The notes under the pieces: generated by a model
Seen by the model: only the letters and a program-made list of their open reading frames with translations
Databases searched by the model: none
Told to the model about the DNA's origin: nothing
Origin: Didymodactylos carnosus
Taxonomy: Eukaryota > Rotifera > Eurotatoria > Philodinida > Philodinidae
Length of the DNA stretch: 40,362 nucleotides
Reading direction: 5' to 3'
Assembly (NCBI GenBank): GCA_905250885.1
Contig: CAJNOQ010000832.1
Span: forward strand, 1 to 40,362
Program-made: the position numbers and the translations under genes
In this document: one piece after another, positions 35,269 to 40,362 of the stretch
Layout of the letters: every line of letters starts with the position of its first letter
Numbering within the stretch: position 1 is the first letter of the stretch

Positions 35269-35508
35269 CTATCCTAAAAACTCCCTTGGGTCACCTTTTT
35301 TAATTGGTTTGGCTGGATAAAATCGTTTTGATTTAAATAAGTGCAGTAAATTTACCGTTCGTTTATCCTTTTTCAGAATCAGCACTTCTGGAACCACATC
35401 GGTGTAACTTTCTTCTTGGTAAAATTCATCTGCGTTCAGTTCTAGATCACGAGTATATCTGGAACGACGATTCATCACATTGGATTTTGGGTTTAAACAG
35501 TGGAACAC
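35269..35508 (-). CDS. Possible terminal exon of an unrecognised gene
   Basis: Open frame of up to 79 codons ending at a stop at 35269-35271. It follows a good minus-strand acceptor (TTTTATTATTTTAG) at 35510-35511. An ATG at 35475 would give a 68-residue product starting MNRRSRYTRD. The peptide is charged, with an acidic stretch (ADEFYQEESYTD) and a basic C-terminal part (KSKRFYPAKPIKKGD), and its composition looks protein-like. A poly(A) signal follows. No upstream exon and no family was recognised. It could be a last exon, a small trans-spliced gene, or chance. Confidence 0.35.
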   Translation of the reverse strand: MFHCLNPKSNVMNRRSRYTRDLELNADEFYQEESYTDVVPEVLILKKDKRTVNLLHLFKSKRFYPAKPIKKGDPREFLG

Positions 35509-35864
35509 TCTAAAATAATAAAATTACACGTCATTGCTTTAGAACTAAATGACACTTCTAGTATTTACAATACCATTCCCTTAACACGAAACTGTAGACG
35601 GTTATATGTTGTTAATATTAAAAAATTCATTGCAATTTCATGGACTTGTCTAAGAAAAACACATCACGTGTGTCGCGTTGCGATTTACATTCAATTCCTC
35701 TTTGAGTTCGTCTAGTAAGGTTTTGACTATCGCAAGTCTCTATCTATTTCAGATCAAACGCTATTTAAAAATATCTGAAATTCTTGTGATGTATAAGTAT
35801 TTTTAAATACTACCTCGCTTGTGTAGTGAACGTAGCGCTACTTTTTGTCCATGAGTAGATTAAC

Positions 35865-36410
35865 GAGGGAAGGTCCGCAAGTGTTACCCTCACTTTCCAA
35901 TGGGACATATCCTAATTTGTAGAGGTCGACGAGCTGATTACGATGGCATAAAGCATTTTTCCCCATGGCTCTTGAAGGCCCGGTTTTCTGGAAAACCAGT
36001 TTTTCAGAAACTCTAAAAAGTAACCAAAACTTTTCTCAATGTGGTATAATTGTAGTACGCACATTTCTGATTAAAATGAGACATCTCTCAGTTCTACACA
36101 ACCTTTCTTTGCAAAGTTATATAATTTACAAGAAAAGCCGTAAATTAATTTTTTTTATTTCTGTAGCTCTGAGCTGACAATGAATATTTAGACTTTTCTT
36201 GTAAATTCTATAACTTTTGCAAAGAAAGGTCGTGTAGGGCTGGGAGATATCTCATTTTAATCAGAAATGTGCGCGCTACAATTATACCTCGTTAATGCGG
36301 AAAATGAGCCATGGAGGAAAATGCTTTATGCCATCGTAATCAGCTCGTCGAGCTCGACAAATTAGAATATATCCTATTGAAAAATGAGAGTAACACTTGG
36401 GGACCTTCTC
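35865..36410. repeat. Foldback palindrome with about 210-260 bp arms
   Basis: The left arm (about 35865-36136) matches the reverse complement of the right arm (about 36194-36410). Matching blocks include CGACGAGCTGATTACGATGG with its partner, CAGAAATGTG and TTTGCAAAG. The outer ends pair AAGGTCCGCAAGTGTTAC with AAGGTCCCCAAGTGTTAC. The left arm carries about 70 extra nt near 35970-36040 that include a small CCGGTTTTCTGGAAAACCAG hairpin. The loop is about 55 nt. It is non-coding and likely a foldback-type element. Confidence 0.85.
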
Positions 36411-36411
36411 T

Positions 36412-37132
36412 TGTAAGTAAAATTGAAAGTGCCTATGATTATTTCAAATTGAATATTATCCAAATATTTGCACAGCTTAATAACTATCATGAATAACGTA
36501 GAAAAAATAAGTCGAAAATACAAGTAGTAAGTTTTTGTGAACAAAGTTGAATATTCAAATGAATAGATCATTGTAACCGTTCCTAACTGGTCTTCTCCAA
36601 GCAGTTTCTAATGCGTCAAGCCTATTTTAAAGGTAAAACAGACTGTGTATCAGTGTCAAACAAACAAAAACTATGTGGTAAGACAGGAAAAGATTGGAGA
36701 CAAAAAGGTAAGAAGCAGTTATAGCGAAATAAAATAAGAGGAAAATTCCTGTACAAGAATGTATGTATCGGAAGAAAATGTACAAATTATTGTTTAATTA
36801 TTTCATGTTCTCCTAAGCATTTCTCACTGCATTTATCAGAACCGCCAAATAACCCCATAATCTTCTTGATAGTAATAAAACCTAGTATTGCAAACTTGGG
36901 CACAGTGTACGGCAAGTTACCATACACTTAGCACTCTTGCAATTGGCAAGTGAGAAATTTCTGAAATAGTTTTCAATTTTTCTAAGTACTTACCAAGTAA
37001 TTGAATATTGTTCAAATACTAGGGATCGTTTTATTTCAACAGATGTGTGACGCAAAATTCATATTTCGGCAAATAATTAGTACCGACGTCTGAAATTTTT
37101 AGTCACTTACTATTAAATTAAAAGTCCTATAC
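36412..37132. other. Spacer between two foldback elements
   Basis: About 0.7 kb of AT-rich DNA. No gene, RNA gene or terminal repeat was recognised. Confidence 0.45.
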
Positions 37133-37204
37133 GTTCGTTAACAAAACTTGCAACAAGACTGAACTTGCAGAAAAATACTGTCAGTTACAAATCATGTTTT
37201 TTTA

Positions 37205-37807
37205 TGAAAAAATATGCTACCATCTCATGAGTTTTTGGTAGCATTATGGTTGCTCTTAAAGCTCGATGATCATATGTTGAAAATTTTATTAAATTTCGGC
37301 TAATTCAACTTTTGCATGTTTATTCTCTTGAATTACATTTATTGGGAAAGTTTTTATCCTAGTAAAAATCTTAGACTCAAATAAATATTATTAAAAACAC
37401 GACATTATTCTTACTATTAAATCCTAACAGATTCTTATCCAATCTTGAAAAAATCTTAGACAATATAATCCTAGTAAGATCTTAGAATTTTTGGATCTCA
37501 CGATCTTAGTAAGATTCGAGTAAGTTTCTCACTAATATAACATATTATGATTAAGCTACACACATTTATTTCTGCTATAACGACGATGATCTTAATTTAG
37601 GCTTTGACACTATGCCAAAGAATCTTAAGAATTTTTAAATTATATGATCATAAGGATGGAAATAAAAAGTTTATTCTACATTGTAGCACTGTTACACTGT
37701 AAAATATAGGTAAAAGATAGCTCTGTCCCTTACAAACTACGTTATTCTCTAAAAGACACTCAAAAGGTGTACCGTGAGTTTGATATTAAGTAATTCATAC
37801 TTGTGAG
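37205..37807. other. Insertion in the left arm of the foldback element
   Basis: About 600 bp absent from the right arm. Both junctions have poly-T (TGTTTTTTTAT on the left, TATTTTTTCAT on the right), possibly a target duplication. I found no terminal inverted repeats. Inside, ATCTTAG and CTAGTAAGAT-type words recur between about 37360 and 37520. Confidence 0.5.
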
Positions 37808-38343
37808 AGTACAATATATTTTTTCATCCCAGTCAAAAAAAATATCAAGAGGAGGAGTATTATGGAGCACTCTTTTCGGAAAAAAAAGAAAGAAGCACTC
37901 TTTTTCCCAAAAGGAGTACTCCAAAAGCTACAACGGAGTACCCACACAAAAATGAGTACTCCTGAGTGCTGCTTTTTTTGAAGTGTTCCACAGTACCTCA
38001 GCTGCACTTTATAAAAAGGAGTGCTCCGAAGCACTCCAAAAAAGAAGTACTCATGAGTACGCCTAATAAGTGATAATTCTATAAATCTTATTCGAAATAC
38101 TCATGAGGTCTTCTTTTATGAAGTGCTCCGGAGCACTCCTTTTTATAAAGTGCAGCTGAGGTACTGTGGAACACTTCAAAAAAAGCAGCACTCAGGAGTA
38201 CTCATTTTTGTGTGGGTACTCCGTTGTAGGTTTTGGAGTACTCATTTTGGGAAAAAGAGTGCTCCTTTCTTTTTTTTCCAAAAAGAGTGCTCCATAATAC
38301 TCCTCCTCTTGATATTTTTTTTGGACTGAGATGTAAAAAATAC
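37808..38343. repeat. Inner palindrome with about 245-bp arms rich in GAGTACTC motifs
   Basis: Left arm about 37808-38058, right arm about 38097-38343, loop about 40 nt, arms roughly 95% identical. Arms contain many GAGTACTC, GGAGTACTCC, GGAGTGCTCC and GAGCACTC words, which are themselves near-palindromic. Mirror-image open frames on both strands are a by-product of this symmetry, not genes. Confidence 0.85.
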
Positions 38344-38411
38344 GACTTGCAACTGACTATATTTTTCTGCAAGTTCAGTCTTGTTATAAGTTTTGCTAAC
38401 GAGCATAAGCT

Positions 38412-39838
38412 ATTTTTGACGAGTAATTTTCTTATTGATTTGATCTGATAATCATTTCTTATATCCAACGATGAACAGAATTTTGACGTATCATCATAGT
38501 CCAGTGTATTCTCCGAAAATTTTTCGAACTATCAATAGTCTATATTAAAAAGTTGATACTGTTACTGATTAGATAATACCGCACTAATTCGTAATTACAG
38601 AAAAACCTTTATCTGACAGGTAGACTACCTTAAACAATTAGTATTGTAAGTAATTCAAAATGAAAAAACGGAAAATCAATAATGTTTTTTTCATGGCAAT
38701 TTAGCTTCTCAGTAATAGGACGAAACAACAAAAAAAGTCATGGATCAAGCTCTTTTATCTTATACAACCAGTTCGTCTCCTAATACAGAAAAACTGCCAC
38801 TTACTCGAGATTAAATAAGAGAATAATAATTAAGATTAAAAACGACACTCGATGCATTGAATTAACTTCACTATGAACAACTCAGTTTTGCTTGGTAAGT
38901 GTAAACGTTTCACATTTATATCTACTTTTGCCATTACGGTTTCAAGATTTATTTCTTAAACCGACAAGATGTTGACGGTGAATTTACGGCTTGTTAACTT
39001 AATTTTTTAAAATTTTCCAGTAACCACGCAAAATTTATTTTTATATCGTTTCCAGTCAGCATCAAGATGAGTGTAGACTTTAATCTTGAATTCATCACAC
39101 ATATTCATTCTTCCGTTCTGGTTATCTCGAGCGTTATTCATTTTCAAAATAAATAGAAAACGAGGTCGTTGTACACTAAAAAAATGCTATTTTTTGCAGA
39201 ACCTAAAAAAGCGTCCAACTTTTGCAACCATTTCTCAACCAATTTAAGGTTTCGTAGAGAAGAGATTTAGTGCGGATCCTCTATAGTTTTTCGTTCAGAA
39301 AAGGTTCCTTATGGAGGGTTTCGTGCCGCCCCCTTAAAGGTTTCGTATCGACCTTTACGTCTAAGTTTTCTCGATCAAGCTAAAAAAAGGACAATCTTCT
39401 CTTTTTTTATTCTCAATTAATTCTTTTCTTAATTCTTGCTCATAACTCTCTTTTAAGAGAGGTTTAGAAACTTTGCTGCACGTATAACAGGAACAAGCAA
39501 AATGGTGGGTGCATTTTGATTTCTTTTTTCAACTGTCTGTTTGTGATTTCTGTAGTAAAAGACCTGACATATCATAGTTTTAGTTTTCAATTAGAAGCGG
39601 TGTGTATAAGGGTTTTATCAACATTTCTGGGATCTGAATCTTCGAAAAATCAGAACCTTAGAAAGTTCGATCGAGAAACATCTTGCAAACACTTCCATAG
39701 TATAGAGCCAACATTCTGAACAATGACGTTTTTCCATCAAGCTGCATTCAATTTATAAACGGCTCCTGATCGTCACCCTCACCACATACAACAAACAATT
39801 CTCAGGCAAACACTTTTTGTAAGTTAACGTACTTATAA
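38412..39838. other. Intergenic DNA
   Basis: No gene can be supported. A few words recur: GGTTTCGT appears at about 39248, 39317 and 39341, within a moderately GC-richer stretch that may be an unrecognised repeat. Confidence 0.4.
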
Positions 39839-40153
39839 ACGCGTTATTTGACACATTTGACGTGTTTTAGCAGCCACTGACCGCATTTTAACGCGTTATC
39901 TAAAGAAAAACGCGTCCAACTGCGGCAAAATTTCACGCAGAATAACGCCGTTGTGAAACAGTAACGCTTAGAAAGGCGGCAAGTTTTTACGCGTTTAGCA
40001 GGACGATTTTACAATAAACTGACGCATTTGGAAGAGTTAACTTGTGTTGCGTTAGAAACGAACGCATCGAGCCGCGTTGTGGGTATGAGTTGATGCGTTT
40101 TCCTACGTTGAAGGATTGTGAACGCGTTCAGATGCGTTAGAAAATGAAGCGTT
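39839..40153. other. Cluster of ACGCGT and GCGTT/AACGC words
   Basis: The hexamer palindrome ACGCGT occurs at 39839, 39891, 39910, 39989 and 40122. AACGC or GCGTT words occur many more times at roughly 10-40 nt spacing. The surrounding 40 kb is strongly AT-rich and almost lacks these words. It may be part of a repeat family or a binding-site array; no coding frame runs through it. Confidence 0.6.
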
Positions 40154-40298
40154 TCAGTATTTCAAGATACGGTTATTCTCAAAGGGAAAAACTGAATAGA
40201 CGCTTAGCAGTATTGGTAGTAATACACTGTAATGCCGGGAATTATTTATAGAAAATGCTCGGCGATTTTCAAAAAGTCCATATATAAATTCCCTGAGG

Positions 40299-40321
40299 AT
40301 TTTCTAGATTCTAGAAAATCG
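40299..40321. repeat. Near-perfect 23-bp palindrome
   Basis: GATTTTCTAGA followed by TTCTAGAAAATC is symmetric except at the centre. It lies near the window edge, so whether it belongs to a larger element cannot be seen. Confidence 0.55.
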
Positions 40322-40362
40322 AATTTACAAGAAACTTGGAAATTCGATCTCGATTTTCCAGA

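Larger units (their letters stand above)
37133..38405. repeat. Composite foldback element with outer 70-bp inverted repeats
   Basis: The left outer arm 37133-37204 (AAGACTGAACTTGCAGAAAAA within it) pairs with the right outer arm 38335-38405. On the right, outer and inner arms are contiguous; on the left they are split by about 600 bp. The simplest reading is one long palindrome whose left arm took an insertion. Nothing in it encodes a protein. Confidence 0.75.

Noticed and set aside
37795..38329. Two nearly identical open frames on opposite strands
   Set aside because: They are mirror products of the palindrome arms, with low-complexity Phe-rich translation and no start or splice context.
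1..40362. tRNA, rRNA, CRISPR arrays or bacterial-type operons
   Set aside because: No tRNA box pairs, rRNA segments or regularly spaced repeats were seen on reading; gene structure is clearly eukaryotic.

Overview
The window looks like a piece of an AT-rich invertebrate nuclear genome. Genes are split by many short GT-AG introns, often 50-70 nt, with a few of 0.4-1.5 kb. Two features suggest a bdelloid rotifer: a Penelope-like retroelement relic, and strong 3' splice acceptors lying at or just upstream of start codons, as expected for spliced-leader trans-splicing. The species assignment is an inference, not something shown directly.

Layout. (1) 872-3735, plus strand: a complete three-exon serine carboxypeptidase (S10 family, CPVL type, 473 aa) with intact Ser-Asp-His triad. 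(2) 4192-11579, minus strand, convergent with gene 1: an 18-exon receptor-type protein tyrosine phosphatase (1197 aa) with signal peptide, Thr-rich ectodomain, one membrane helix, an active-looking D1 and a degenerate D2. (3) 11.6-18.1 kb: no gene I can support; a hairpin, a GA microsatellite and an old inverted repeat. (4) 18.1-29.97 kb: three separate minus-strand genes in tandem, each with one extended Tudor domain (about 315, 510 and 309 aa). All shared introns have the same position and phase, so they are tandem duplicates. A 329-bp hAT-like MITE lies between the second and third. (5) 31.8-33.7 kb: a nest of mobile elements, in which a GIY-YIG (Penelope-like) fragment flanked by 239-bp inverted arms is split by a 1,061-bp TIR element with a 9-bp target duplication. 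(6) 35.2-38.4 kb: a possible orphan terminal exon and two large foldback palindromes. (7) 39.8-40.15 kb: a cluster of ACGCGT/GCGTT motifs in otherwise AT-rich DNA.

The most interesting part is the Tudor array. Tudor domains of this type read methylated arginine on Piwi-class proteins and organise germ granules. Here a small family has been amplified locally and appears to exchange sequence: exon 4 of copies 2 and 3 is about 95% identical at nucleotide level while the exons on either side are strongly diverged. The neighbouring mobile-element relics are the kind of target a piRNA pathway silences, but a functional link is only inference. All gene models were built by hand from splice signals, frame continuity and family motifs; no database search was run.
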